A stretch of DNA of 64,000 bases from Methylophilus medardicus (GTDB taxonomy: Bacteria; Pseudomonadota; Gammaproteobacteria; Burkholderiales; Methylophilaceae), in the NCBI RefSeq assembly GCF_006363955.1, contig NZ_CP040948.1:2108001-2172000 (forward strand), in the 5' to 3' direction. The stretch's first letter is position 1. Each line of letters begins with the position of its first letter. Positions 19,620-28,525 of the stretch are shown in pieces. The notes beneath the pieces are model-generated. The model made no database searches. It worked only from the letters and a program-made list of their open reading frames with translations, and was not told where the DNA came from. A program made the translations under genes and the position numbers.

Positions 19620-20306
19620 TCAAGCAGGTACCGCCGTGTTTTTCGCCAGCAATAGACATAAGTCCTGCCAAACCTCCCGTTTAAGCAACTGATTTTGCAA
19701 GATGGCGAGCGGTGGATGCGTGACTACAAGCCACATTGACCCCACATTTAACAGGCGCCCCCTGATGGAGGCGAGTTCGGTGTGCTGCGTGCCTAAAAAT
19801 GCATTCGCAGCTTCGAGGCCAAACAGCACGCAAAAACTTGCTTGCACCTGATTCGCGCCGATGGTTTCTGTGTGAATGGTCACTTGGTCTGCTGGCAATG
19901 CGAGCGCACGGACAATATTGTGCAACAGTGTGTGGCTCGCTGCATCAGCGGTTGGCGGACAACACAGCAACCATGGTGATTGTAGTAGCGGCGCGGTGGT
20001 GACGTTGGCAGTGGGAACGTCAGATGACACTGCGAGCACCTCTGTGGGCAATTCTAGCGCCGTTGCTGGCGCTTCCCTATACGATGCCACCGGTGCTGCT
20101 GGCGCCTCTGCCGGCGCAAAGGGCACGGGGGTGTTTAAGCCCTCAGCGGTGAGCGCGACGGACTGCTCATCCATCGTTGCAACAACCTCGCTGACCACTG
20201 GCACCGCAAGTGGCATGGTCTGGAGCGGCTCAGTCGCGGGCATCCGTGCACGCCAGACCGGCAGCAAGTCCAGTTCACGCAACATATCTTCACGGGTCAA
20301 ATGCAT
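19620..20306 (-). CDS. degenerate family-4 uracil-DNA glycosylase-like protein
   Basis: The 228-residue protein sits just after rimI, where related bacteria carry a family-4 uracil-DNA glycosylase. Its C-terminal third keeps the family pattern (FGLEAANAFLG, then RGRLLNV, VVTHPPLAILQN and KREVWQDL). The catalytic N-terminal motif (GExPG type) is replaced by LLCCPPTADA and the iron-sulphur cysteines are not in place. Residues 25-105 are a low-complexity Ala/Pro/Val-rich linker. I infer a relative without glycosylase activity, perhaps a structural or regulatory leftover. The homology itself is from pattern only. Confidence 0.55.
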   Translation of the reverse strand: MHLTREDMLRELDLLPVWRARMPATEPLQTMPLAVPVVSEVVATMDEQSVALTAEGLNTPVPFAPAEAPAAPVASYREAPATALELPTEVLAVSSDVPTANVTTAPLLQSPWLLCCPPTADAASHTLLHNIVRALALPADQVTIHTETIGANQVQASFCVLFGLEAANAFLGTQHTELASIRGRLLNVGSMWLVVTHPPLAILQNQLLKREVWQDLCLLLAKNTAVPA

Positions 20307-20319
20307 AGCGGCCTCACAT

Positions 20320-20787
20320 TCATAACGCCAAACCCATCAGTACCGCATCTTCTCGGCCGGTCTTGGTCGGATAGTAGTGGCGTCGCAGGCCAATTTCACA
20401 GAATCCCATCGACTCATACAAGGCAATGGCTTTGTGATTACTCACCCTTACCTCTAGAAACATATTGGCCGCTTGATGGCGTTGCGAAATCTCGATCATA
20501 TATAACAACAATGTGCGCCCCAGACCCTGACCTTGGTAGGCTTGCGCCACACTAATATTGAGTAGATGCGCCTCATCAAGCACCATCATCACCAGCGCAT
20601 AGCCCGCAATGTTGCCGGAAATCTCCATCACCCAAGCGCTGTAGCCTGAATGCAGCGAGTCTTTAAAGTTACCCACGGTCCATGGGTGAGAATACAGCGT
20701 TGGCTCAATCTGGCTGATGACGGCAAGATCATCGTCAGACATCGGGCGAAAAGTGAGGTGTTGTTGTGGCAAGGCACTCATCATCAT
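20320..20787 (-). CDS. rimI: ribosomal protein S18 alanine N-acetyltransferase RimI
   Basis: RimI is a GNAT enzyme that acetylates the N terminus of ribosomal protein S18. The GNAT fold shows the acetyl-CoA loop in VAQAYQGQGLGRTLL, followed by FLEVRVSNHKAIALYESMGF and the terminal RRHYYP segment. Three adjacent ATG codons (20787, 20784, 20781) could start it; all lie just after the tsaB stop, with AGGCGA upstream. Coupling to tsaB is usual in proteobacteria. Confidence 0.93.
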   Translation of the reverse strand: MMMSALPQQHLTFRPMSDDDLAVISQIEPTLYSHPWTVGNFKDSLHSGYSAWVMEISGNIAGYALVMMVLDEAHLLNISVAQAYQGQGLGRTLLLYMIEISQRHQAANMFLEVRVSNHKAIALYESMGFCEIGLRRHYYPTKTGREDAVLMGLAL

Positions 20788-20791
20788 TCGC

Positions 20792-21493
20792 CTACAACGT
20801 TTGTCCTTGTGCACGCTCAGCCGCCGTGAGTGCGACCCGGTTACGCACATATAGCGGAGCAGCTTCATGCGCGGCTTGTACTTTACCCGCAGCAAACAAT
20901 GGCTGCGCCAGTGTCAGCATGGCGCCCGCTTGCGGGATCAGCGCTGGGCAAACACGGTCAACTTGATCGTGATAGCGCGCAGACAACACCTGCGCAAACA
21001 CATGCCATCCACTGCCTGCGCCTAGCCAACCATGGCCTTCCACCGCGGGAACATCTTGTGGCTTGCACACCGTGACAGGAGAGACTGCCAGCCAGCCTTC
21101 GGCTTGACGCACCATGGCCGCATGGTAGACCTCGCCCATCCGCGCATCCAAGCACACCAGCACTTTTTCGCTTTGCGTTGCTTGCCAAGCGGACTCTGCC
21201 ACCGCTAGCACGGCGCTGATGCCGACGACTGGCAGCTGTGCGCCAAACGCCAAGCCCTGCGTGACGCCCACCGCCACCCTGACCCCGGTAAACGCGCCCG
21301 GCCCCGCACCATAGACCAAGCCATCAAGCTCGCTCAGCGCCACACCAGCCTGCGCTAGTAAACGCTGAATTTCAGGCAGAATACGCTGCGATGCAGCCGG
21401 GCCGGTCACTTCATCAAACGTGACTAAGCCGGCCTGTGTTTGCAAGGCAAGCGAGAGTGTTTCAGTGGAGGATTCAATCGCGAGTAATTTCAT
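20792..21493 (-). CDS. tsaB: tRNA threonylcarbamoyladenosine biosynthesis protein TsaB
   Basis: TsaB is the scaffold partner of TsaD in making t6A37 in tRNA. The start is ATG at 21493 (MKLLAIESSTETLSLAL), the usual family N terminus; a longer frame upstream adds nothing conserved. The ASKHA-fold motif YGAGPGAFTGVRVAVGVTQG is present at about 66-85. The gene is followed after four bases by rimI. Confidence 0.96.
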   Translation of the reverse strand: MKLLAIESSTETLSLALQTQAGLVTFDEVTGPAASQRILPEIQRLLAQAGVALSELDGLVYGAGPGAFTGVRVAVGVTQGLAFGAQLPVVGISAVLAVAESAWQATQSEKVLVCLDARMGEVYHAAMVRQAEGWLAVSPVTVCKPQDVPAVEGHGWLGAGSGWHVFAQVLSARYHDQVDRVCPALIPQAGAMLTLAQPLFAAGKVQAAHEAAPLYVRNRVALTAAERAQGQTL

Positions 21494-21600
21494 TGTGTGT
21501 GTCACCAAACCGGTATTTTGCCACAAGGCAGACGCCGAAGGCAGCGATGACTGTCGTGGCGATCATGCACAATGCCATGCGCCAGTGATTGATCATTACA

Positions 21601-22410
21601 TTAATAACTATGCTGCGCTTGAGGAAAGCGCCCTGTTTTAACCGCCTCGACATACTGTTGGAGCGCCAGCTGCACACTGCCTGCTTGCTGCAAAAAGTTT
21701 TGCGCAAATCTGGGCGCGCGGTAATCTTGTGGGAGCGTCTCTGCTGGGCCGCTATAAATACCCAATAGATCTTGTAACACCAGCACCTGACCACTACACC
21801 CTGCCCCCGCACCGATGCCGATGGTCGGCACTGCAATCGTTTGCGTAATTTGGGTGGCTAGGGCAGCTGGAATCATTTCAAACAGCACCATACACACGCC
21901 CGCCGCCGCCATGGCTTGTGCATCCGCTAACATACGCTGGGCATCCGCTTCGGTTTTACCCTGAATTTTGTAGCCGCCTAACTTTTCAACAGACTGCGGG
22001 GTGAAGCCTAAATGCGCACAAACCGGTACCCCATGTTCGACCAGATAGCGCGCAGTAGCCACCATGTCACCCGCGCCTTCAATTTTGACGAGATGGGCAC
22101 CGGCGGCGATCAGCGCTTGTGCGTTCGTCAACGCCGTCTCAACATCCTGCTCATAACTGCCAGCGGGCATATCTGTCATGATGACGCTCGCGGGCGCACC
22201 CTTGGCGACCAAACGGGTGTGATAAATCATGTCTTGCATGGTCACCGACAGCGTATTGCTAGCCCCTTGGATCACCATGCCAAGCGAATCGCCCACCAGC
22301 AATACATCTACGCCTGCCAGCGCTAATAATTTTGCGAACGTGGCGTCATAGCAAGTCAGCATGGCAATTTTCTCGCCGCTACGCGCTTTAGTAAGAAGGT
22401 TATTCAGCAT
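21601..22410 (-). CDS. panB: 3-methyl-2-oxobutanoate hydroxymethyltransferase PanB
   Basis: PanB makes ketopantoate from 2-oxoisovalerate and methylene-tetrahydrofolate, the first step to pantothenate. The 269-residue TIM-barrel protein has the conserved MLTCYDATFAKLLALAGVD, LLVGDSLGMV, VMTDMPAGSY, VKIEGA and AHLGFTPQSV segments and ends with VKTGRFPQ. Length is typical. panC, often next, is not in the window. It follows the kinase gene on the same strand. Confidence 0.97.
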   Translation of the reverse strand: MLNNLLTKARSGEKIAMLTCYDATFAKLLALAGVDVLLVGDSLGMVIQGASNTLSVTMQDMIYHTRLVAKGAPASVIMTDMPAGSYEQDVETALTNAQALIAAGAHLVKIEGAGDMVATARYLVEHGVPVCAHLGFTPQSVEKLGGYKIQGKTEADAQRMLADAQAMAAAGVCMVLFEMIPAALATQITQTIAVPTIGIGAGAGCSGQVLVLQDLLGIYSGPAETLPQDYRAPRFAQNFLQQAGSVQLALQQYVEAVKTGRFPQAQHSY

Positions 22411-22470
22411 CTGTTTCCACCGTCAACGGTTAGTCGGGCCGATTCACCGGGCCTAGACCGTCAGATTGCG

Positions 22471-23109
22471 TTAAAAATTGGGATTAAAGTACTCGCGACT
22501 ACTTTTGATCTGGCGAATCCGCTCGATCAGCAATTTAAAGGCTTCCGGGTCTTTGGTGATATTGAGTTTTTCGTTATTGACGATCAGCAAAGGCGATGCA
22601 TCATAGGCGTGAAAAAATTCACTGTAGGCTTCGGCCAATCGGGCAATATATTCACGTGGCATGTCTTGCTCATAGCTAATATTGCGCTCTTCAATCCGGT
22701 CCATTAAGGCGTCTACTGGTGTTTGCAGATAGACGACCAAATCCGGCTTGGGCGCTTTGAGCTGCAAGTGATGATAAATCTGGTGATACAAGGAATACTC
22801 TTCTTCATCCAGATTGAGCCGCGCAAAGAGCGGATCTTTTTCTAGAAAAAAGTCAGAGACCGTGGGCTGACCAAACATATCGCGCTGCGCCATGTCTTCG
22901 ATTTGGCGTGAACGCTGAAACAAAAAGAACAACTGCGTCGGCAGCGCATAACGCTGTGCATCTTGATAAAAGCGCGTCAAAAAAGGATTTGCCTCGGCTT
23001 TTTCAGACAACAACTCGACTGAAAACTGATCAGCCAGCATGCGTGCTAGGGTGGTTTTGCCACTGCCAATCGGACCTTCAATGACAACATAAGGAAAACG
23101 CGTAAACAT
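22471..23109 (-). CDS. deoxynucleoside kinase (deoxyadenosine/deoxyguanosine kinase family)
   Basis: The 212-residue product phosphorylates deoxynucleosides for salvage. It has the P-loop IEGPIGSGKTTLAR at about 9-22, the DRIEERNISYEQDM region of the lid, and the base-pocket segment FFLFQRSRQIEDM. The start ATG at 23109 follows the folK stop by 13 bp; the longer frame starting at 23151 would overlap folK. Proteins of this type are common between folK and panB in betaproteobacteria. Which deoxynucleoside is preferred cannot be told. Confidence 0.88.
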   Translation of the reverse strand: MFTRFPYVVIEGPIGSGKTTLARMLADQFSVELLSEKAEANPFLTRFYQDAQRYALPTQLFFLFQRSRQIEDMAQRDMFGQPTVSDFFLEKDPLFARLNLDEEEYSLYHQIYHHLQLKAPKPDLVVYLQTPVDALMDRIEERNISYEQDMPREYIARLAEAYSEFFHAYDASPLLIVNNEKLNITKDPEAFKLLIERIRQIKSSREYFNPNF

Positions 23110-23122
23110 GGTGATTGCTCGT

Positions 23123-23608
23123 TCAGTATTGGGGCAGTTTGCGCACGTCATCGTGCTTGTATTCTGCCATCCATTCTACAACAGTCTTTCCTTGTGGCAG
23201 CATAAAGTCAGGCACAATTTCAGCCAAAGGCAAAATCACAAATCCGCGTTCATGCATGCGCGGATGCGGTAGTTTGAGCAATTGGGTATCGAGTTGCATG
23301 CCGTCATAATCCAGCATATCCAGATCTAACACGCGCGGCGCGTTGGGAAACGGCCGCTCACGACCAAACCCTTGTTCAATCGCCAGCAACAGTTGCATCA
23401 ATTGCGCAGGGGGGATGTCCGTGGCCACGCGCACCACCGCATTAATAAAGTCAGGCTGATTATCATAACCCACTGGGGCGGTCGCATACAGGCTTGAAGC
23501 AGCAAGTAAGGTTAACCCCGGCGTATTCGCCAGCAGGTCTATGGCGCGGCTGACTTGTGTGGCGGGCTGTTGCAGATTACTGCCCAACGCAATCAGGGCG
23601 ATCGCCAT
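23123..23608 (-). CDS. folK: 2-amino-4-hydroxy-6-hydroxymethyldihydropteridine pyrophosphokinase FolK
   Basis: FolK transfers pyrophosphate from ATP to the pterin in folate synthesis. The 161-residue protein starts MAIALIALGSNL and shows QPDFINAVVRV, FGRERPFPNAPRVLDLDML (catalytic loop and metal-binding Asp pair) and LPHPRMHERGFVILPLAEI. Its start overlaps the pcnB stop by one base (TAATG). Confidence 0.97.
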   Translation of the reverse strand: MAIALIALGSNLQQPATQVSRAIDLLANTPGLTLLAASSLYATAPVGYDNQPDFINAVVRVATDIPPAQLMQLLLAIEQGFGRERPFPNAPRVLDLDMLDYDGMQLDTQLLKLPHPRMHERGFVILPLAEIVPDFMLPQGKTVVEWMAEYKHDDVRKLPQY

Positions 23609-24954
23609 TAAACAGCTTCTCCGCCCACTGATGTTTTTTTGCGCGGCTTGCGGCGGCGTTTTTTTGGTCCGCTTTCAGGCAACAACATCGCAGTGCGCTC
23701 GTCTGTGCCCGCATCGGCAAACCGTGTCCACCAGTCACCCAGCGCCTGCGGCAATTCGCCTGAGGCACAACGTAGCAGCAAAAAGTCATAGCCAGCGCGA
23801 TATTTTGGATTGGTCAACAAGGCATAAGGCCGCTTGCCAGAGCGTTGTTCAAAGCGCGGCTGCATCACCCAAATTTCTTTCATGGTCGCGGTATAGCGAT
23901 TATGTATCGCCATCTTTTCGGCCTGCTTGTCGATGACTTCATTCATCGCTTCATGCAGCGCCGGGATCATGTGCTCACCACGTTTTTGATTTTCTTGCCA
24001 AGCCAACAGCACCTCATGCCACAGCAAGGTAGCAAACAAAAAGCTTGGGTTAGACGACTTACCAGCCTGAATGCGCTCGTCGGTATTTTTTAGCGCCAAC
24101 ATGACAAATTTTTCGCCCATTGGCTGCTCGAGCACTACATCTAGCAAGGGCAGCAAACCATGGTGCAACTGTTGCGCACGTAAAGCATTGATGCTCTCGA
24201 TTGCATGGCCGGACAAAAAGAGTTTGAGCATTTCGTCGAACAAACGGCTGGGCGGGACATCCTCTAACAAGTTTGCCAGTTTGCGGATGGGCGCTTCCGT
24301 TTCGCGCTCTAGTTTCAAACCCAATTTGGCAGACAATCGAACCGCACGCAGCATGCGAACTGGATCTTCTTGATAACGTTTGAGCGGATCGCCAATCATG
24401 CGCAAGGTTTTAGCGCGAATGTCGGCTACACCGTGGTGAAAGTCTAAGACCTCTTGTCGTTTGGGGTCGTAATAGAGCGCATTGGCGGTGAAATCGCGCC
24501 GGACGGAGTCCTCCTCGATTGAGCCAAACACATTGTCACGGATGATGCGGCCACTGTCATTGGTCTCAGCATCGCCTTCACTCAAATGATGGCCGCGGAA
24601 CGTCGATACTTCGATGGTCTCATGCCCCCACAACACATGCACCAATCGAAAGCGACGGCCAATAATACGCGACCGTCTAAACACTTTATGTACTTGCTCT
24701 GGCGTGGCATTGGTGGCGACGTCAAAATCCTTGGGCGGATGATTCAGCAATAAATCGCGTACGGCGCCCCCCACGATATAGGCCTGAAACCCAGCTTTTT
24801 GTAGCTGGTCACAGGTTTTTAATGCCGCTTGACTGATGTGCTTCTGGTTGATTTTATGTTTGCCCGCCTGAATGATTTGTGCCGCAGGCAATTGGGTATG
24901 GGTATTCACATTGACACGACGACGGAATACTTTTTGTAAGAATTGTTTAATCAT
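23608..24954 (-). CDS. pcnB: polynucleotide adenylyltransferase PcnB (poly(A) polymerase I)
   Basis: PcnB adds poly(A) tails to RNA 3' ends and so speeds decay. The 448-residue protein has the class II nucleotidyltransferase head with GGAVRDLLLNHPPKDFDVAT (about 62-81), the RRSRIIGRRFRLVHV segment that marks poly(A) polymerase rather than CCA enzyme, the RRDFTANALYYD and GDPLKRYQEDPVRMLRAVR motifs, and a basic C-terminal tail (KKRRRKPRKKT). Confidence 0.96.
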   Translation of the reverse strand: MIKQFLQKVFRRRVNVNTHTQLPAAQIIQAGKHKINQKHISQAALKTCDQLQKAGFQAYIVGGAVRDLLLNHPPKDFDVATNATPEQVHKVFRRSRIIGRRFRLVHVLWGHETIEVSTFRGHHLSEGDAETNDSGRIIRDNVFGSIEEDSVRRDFTANALYYDPKRQEVLDFHHGVADIRAKTLRMIGDPLKRYQEDPVRMLRAVRLSAKLGLKLERETEAPIRKLANLLEDVPPSRLFDEMLKLFLSGHAIESINALRAQQLHHGLLPLLDVVLEQPMGEKFVMLALKNTDERIQAGKSSNPSFLFATLLWHEVLLAWQENQKRGEHMIPALHEAMNEVIDKQAEKMAIHNRYTATMKEIWVMQPRFEQRSGKRPYALLTNPKYRAGYDFLLLRCASGELPQALGDWWTRFADAGTDERTAMLLPESGPKKRRRKPRKKTSVGGEAV

Positions 24955-24988
24955 GATGGTTGCGTTTCGAGCACCAGCCTAAGCCAGG

Positions 24989-25540
24989 CTACAGTTTATG
25001 TTGGTTATTCCACAAGACATCCGGCACCGCTGCATGCCGGTTAAGGGTGCGACACAGGACAAATAATAAATCGGAGAGTCGGTTTACATATTGCAACGCG
25101 ACCGGCGTCACGGGCGATTGTGCATGTAACGCATGCAAAATGCGCTCCGCGCGTCTACACACGGTACGCGCAAGATGGCACACCGCTGCCGCACGACTAC
25201 CCCCGGGTAAAATGAACTCTTTTAATGGAGTCAGCTGTTCATTCCAGCCGTCCAGCGTCAACTCTAACAACGTCACCCGGCCAGCCTGTATAAAGGTATG
25301 GCCGGGCATACACAACTCTCCGCCGAGATCGAACAAGTCGTGCTGAATGCCTAATAAGCAATCCCGCACGTCATTGGGCAGCGCTTCCACCAACAACATG
25401 CCGATGACGGCATTCAGCTCATCCACGTCACCCATTGCGGCCACGCGCAAATCAGATTTCGCAATGCGCGAGCCATCACCAAGGCCGGTTGTGCCGCTAT
25501 CACCCGTTCGCGTGTAAATCTTACTCAGCCGGTTGGCCAT
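24989..25540 (-). CDS. ATP:cob(I)alamin adenosyltransferase, PduO type
   Basis: The enzyme moves adenosyl from ATP to cob(I)alamin, giving coenzyme B12. With ATG 25540 the protein is 183 residues and starts MANRLSKIYTRTGDSGTTGL, the PduO/MMAB hallmark of ATP binding. The helical bundle follows, with GDVDELNAVIGML, LFDLGGELCMPG, FILPGGS and RTVCRRAERIL, and then VNRLSDLLFVLCR. It reads divergently from murI. No cobalamin riboswitch was recognised upstream. Confidence 0.95.
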   Translation of the reverse strand: MANRLSKIYTRTGDSGTTGLGDGSRIAKSDLRVAAMGDVDELNAVIGMLLVEALPNDVRDCLLGIQHDLFDLGGELCMPGHTFIQAGRVTLLELTLDGWNEQLTPLKEFILPGGSRAAAVCHLARTVCRRAERILHALHAQSPVTPVALQYVNRLSDLLFVLCRTLNRHAAVPDVLWNNQHKL

Positions 25541-25602
25541 ACCTGACACCTGTCTAAAATCCGATATAATCCCCCCATTATAAATCATACCGTGCCATTT
25601 CG

Positions 25603-26385
25603 ATGTGCCCAACGATTGCAGTCAATGCCCCAGTCGGCGTGATGGATTCCGGCGTCGGCGGTCTCAGCGTGCTAAAACACCTCGCCCGCCAACTCCCCAA
25701 CGAACATTTCACCTACTTTGCTGACAGTGCCCATGCCCCTTACGGCAACAAAACAGCCACCGAGATTCAACAGCGCTGCTTTGAAATTGCAGAGACACTG
25801 ATTGCGCAAGGCGCCAAAACCTTAGTGGTCGCTTGCAACACCGCCACGGCGGCAGCCATCGGCGCGATGCGTCAACACTACACACTCCCGATTGTCGGCA
25901 TGGAACCCGCCGTAAAACCTGCCGCGGCCGCCAGCAAAAACGGCATCATCGGTGTACTTGCCACCACCGGCACCCTACAAAGTGCCCAATTCGCTGCGTT
26001 ACTTGAGCATTATGGTCAACAAGTGCAGGTCATCACTCAGGCGTGCATTGGGCTGGTGGAATGCATCGAGCAAGGCCAGCTTGATACCCCGCATACCCAA
26101 GCCTTATTACGGCAGTATTGCCAGCCGCTGATGGATGCAGGCGCCGATACTGTTGTGCTTGGCTGCACGCACTATCCGTTTGTACGTGCCCACATACAAG
26201 CCATCGTCGGGCCAGCGGTCACCCTGATCGACACCGGCGCCGCAGTGGCCAAGCGCTTACATCAGGTATTAGCCGAAAAAGAACTACTGAATACAGCGAA
26301 CGAGGCTGGGGATTTTGTATTTTTAACGAGCGGGACGCAGGCAACACAGCGGGTGATGCATACATTGTGGAATATTTCTGCCTAG
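25603..26385 (+). CDS. murI: glutamate racemase MurI
   Basis: MurI converts L- to D-glutamate for peptidoglycan. The 260-residue protein has VGVMDSGVGGLSVLKHL with the first catalytic Asp, the first catalytic Cys in VVACNTATAAAIGA, and the second in VVLGCTHYPFV. The PYGNKT loop is also present. It reads away from the adenosyltransferase gene and ends before a strong terminator. Confidence 0.97.
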   Translation: MCPTIAVNAPVGVMDSGVGGLSVLKHLARQLPNEHFTYFADSAHAPYGNKTATEIQQRCFEIAETLIAQGAKTLVVACNTATAAAIGAMRQHYTLPIVGMEPAVKPAAAASKNGIIGVLATTGTLQSAQFAALLEHYGQQVQVITQACIGLVECIEQGQLDTPHTQALLRQYCQPLMDAGADTVVLGCTHYPFVRAHIQAIVGPAVTLIDTGAAVAKRLHQVLAEKELLNTANEAGDFVFLTSGTQATQRVMHTLWNISA

Positions 26386-26433
26386 CAGCTTGCTTGTGAA
26401 TACTGATCAGCACTTATCATGAAAGCGACCAAC

Positions 26434-26462
26434 AAAAAACCCACGCAAAGCGTGGGTTTTTT
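26434..26462. terminator. Rho-independent terminator between murI and the zinc-finger gene
   Basis: A 13-bp perfect stem (26434-26446 with 26450-26462, loop AAA) with A6 and T6 arms lies between convergent gene ends, so it can work in both directions. Confidence 0.9.
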
Positions 26463-26464
26463 GA

Positions 26465-26653
26465 TTAATGATGATGCACCTGCGTGCCCGGCTTCAACTT
26501 AAACTTCGTGCCACAATAAGGACAGGAGACTTGTCCGGTTTTGGCCACATCCAAAAACACTCTAGGATGCGATGCCCACAAAGCAACTTCTTTGGTAGGA
26601 CAATGCAAAGGCAAGTCTTTACCGTCTACTTCAAACTCTTTGACATCGGACAT
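26465..26653 (-). CDS. zinc-finger domain protein (CHCC type)
   Basis: The 62-residue protein has the CHCC zinc-finger pattern: LHCPTK, SHPRVFLDV and SCPYCGTKFKL supply Cys, His, Cys and Cys. The family is shared with the NDUFS6-type subunit of complex I and is usually found beside ilvE in betaproteobacteria. The C-terminal VHHH is unusual. The cellular role is unknown. Confidence 0.9.
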   Translation of the reverse strand: MSDVKEFEVDGKDLPLHCPTKEVALWASHPRVFLDVAKTGQVSCPYCGTKFKLKPGTQVHHH

Positions 26654-26700
26654 TTAAACTCTCCAGCACGCAGGCAAATGTATTTTCTAAAAGCGCGGAT

Positions 26701-27636
26701 TTATACCAAGGTCAGCCAATGGGCGTACTTTGGATTTTTACCTTTGACCACATCAAAATACAAACTTTGTAATTTTTCAGTGATCGGGCCGCGTGTTCCT
26801 TCGCCAATCGCGCGGTTATCTAACTCACGGATAGGCGTCACTTCGGCAGCTGTGCCGGTAAAAAACGCTTCGTCAGCGCTGTACACTTCGTCACGCGTAA
26901 TGCGCTTTTCAATGACTTCCAAGCCCAGCTCAACTTTTGCCAAGTGGATGATGGTGTCACGCGTGATGCCTTCGAGTGCGGAGGTCAGGTCTGGCGTATA
27001 CAGCTTACCATTGCGGATAATGAAAACGTTTTCACCAGAGCCTTCTGCCACAAAACCGTCAACATCTAACAGCAAGGCTTCTTGGTAACCGTCTTGCGCA
27101 GCCTCTTGATGCGCGAGAATACTGTTCATGTAGTTGCCGTTAGCTTTGGCTTTACACATAGTGATATTGACGTGGTGACGGGAGAATGAAGAAGTTTTGA
27201 CACGGATACCTTTGGTAATCGCCTCTTCCCCCATATAAGCACCCCAGCTCCAAGCTGCCACAATCACATGTGTGGACAAGGTTTTAGCAGAAATGCCCAT
27301 GGCCTCAGCACCGTAAAACGCCATCGGACGTAAGTAACCGGATTCGAGGTTATTTTCACGCACGGCGGCTCTTTGCGCTTCTGAGATTGCCTGTTTGTCA
27401 AAAGGCATTTTCATGCCGAGAATGTGTGCACTGCGGAACAAGCGGTCTGTGTGCTCTTTCAAGCGAAAAATCGCTGTGCCCTTGTCGGTTTTGTAGGCAC
27501 GAACACCTTCAAACACGCCCATGCCGTAATGCAAGGTATGGGTTAATACATGGGTAGTAGCATCACGCCAGTTGACCATCTTGCCGTCGTACCAGATAAC
27601 GCCGTCACGGTCTGCCATCGAACTCGGTATTGCCAT
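26701..27636 (-). CDS. ilvE: branched-chain amino acid aminotransferase IlvE
   Basis: IlvE is the last step of Val, Leu and Ile synthesis, a fold-type IV pyridoxal-phosphate enzyme. The 311-residue protein has WYDGKMVNWRDATTHVLTHT, HYGMGVFEGVRAY, the catalytic Lys in CKAKANGNYMNS, VDGFVAEGSGENVFI and FFTGTAAEVTPI. Length matches group I BCATs. The small zinc-finger gene follows. Confidence 0.97.
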   Translation of the reverse strand: MAIPSSMADRDGVIWYDGKMVNWRDATTHVLTHTLHYGMGVFEGVRAYKTDKGTAIFRLKEHTDRLFRSAHILGMKMPFDKQAISEAQRAAVRENNLESGYLRPMAFYGAEAMGISAKTLSTHVIVAAWSWGAYMGEEAITKGIRVKTSSFSRHHVNITMCKAKANGNYMNSILAHQEAAQDGYQEALLLDVDGFVAEGSGENVFIIRNGKLYTPDLTSALEGITRDTIIHLAKVELGLEVIEKRITRDEVYSADEAFFTGTAAEVTPIRELDNRAIGEGTRGPITEKLQSLYFDVVKGKNPKYAHWLTLV

Positions 27637-27747
27637 TTAAACTCGCCTTTAATCCGTCAATCATCAAAAGCATTATTGTAAACCAATCTGCACGCTTTTC
27701 GCCTATGCTAGAATCCATTTCGGTGATGATTGACAAGGATTTTTTGC

Positions 27748-28338
27748 ATGTCTATGCGTTTTAAGTGGGTTTATTTGGCATTCGCATTACTCGCCATGTT
27801 ATTGGTCGCCTGCAAGCAAGGCCCGGCTGCCAATTTTATTGGCACCGATTTAACCGGCACCCAATTCGGCAAACCGCTGTCACTGACCGACCACCTCGGC
27901 CAACCACGCAGTATTGACGACTTTAAAGGCAAACTGGTGGTGCTCTTTTTTGGCTACACGCATTGCCCAGACGTCTGCCCCACCACCATGGCGGATTTGA
28001 AAAAAACCATGCAATTACTGGGTGAACAGGCCAACCAAGTGCAAGTGTTATTTGTCACGGTAGATCCGGAACGCGATACGCAAGCCGTGCTGGCACAGTT
28101 TGTACCCAGTTTTGACCCACGCTTTATCGGATTGCGCGGCACGGTCGCTGAAGTCGCCGCCAATCTGAGTGAATACAAAGTGTATGCTGCCAAGGTGAAT
28201 GAACCGGGCAAATCGGGCTACACCATGGATCACAGCGCTGGCCTCTATGTGTTTGACCAGCAAGGCGCCCCCCGCATTTATTTGGGTTATGGTGAAAAGC
28301 CGGAGAACATTGCGCACGATTTGCGCTTGCTGCTGTAG
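27748..28338 (+). CDS. SCO1/SenC-family copper chaperone lipoprotein
   Basis: SCO proteins deliver copper to the CuA centre of cytochrome oxidase or act as thiol reductants. The 196-residue product starts at ATG 27748 with AAGGA upstream and has a lipobox (LLVACK), so it is probably membrane-anchored in the periplasm. The thioredoxin-like domain has the copper CxxxC in HCPDVCPTTM and the third ligand His in MDHSAGLYV. It stands alone, without oxidase genes near it. Confidence 0.93.
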   Translation: MSMRFKWVYLAFALLAMLLVACKQGPAANFIGTDLTGTQFGKPLSLTDHLGQPRSIDDFKGKLVVLFFGYTHCPDVCPTTMADLKKTMQLLGEQANQVQVLFVTVDPERDTQAVLAQFVPSFDPRFIGLRGTVAEVAANLSEYKVYAAKVNEPGKSGYTMDHSAGLYVFDQQGAPRIYLGYGEKPENIAHDLRLLL

Positions 28339-28525
28339 CGTCCACCTAGTGGTGATGTCGTTTTTTGATTTTGACAAGCTTCCCCAATGGCATCAAGAAC
28401 GATTTTCATTTATATTTTTATTTAAAATATTATTTAAAATCAAATAGTTACATTCATTATTTCATTGCATCATTTCTGCTTTACTGTATGATGACTACAT
28501 CAAAAAATATCATCAGGAGCCGACA

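Noticed and set aside
25541-25602. Cobalamin riboswitch in front of the adenosyltransferase gene
   Set aside because: The gap to the divergent murI gene is only about 60 bases and shows no B12-box pattern; it is too short for the aptamer.
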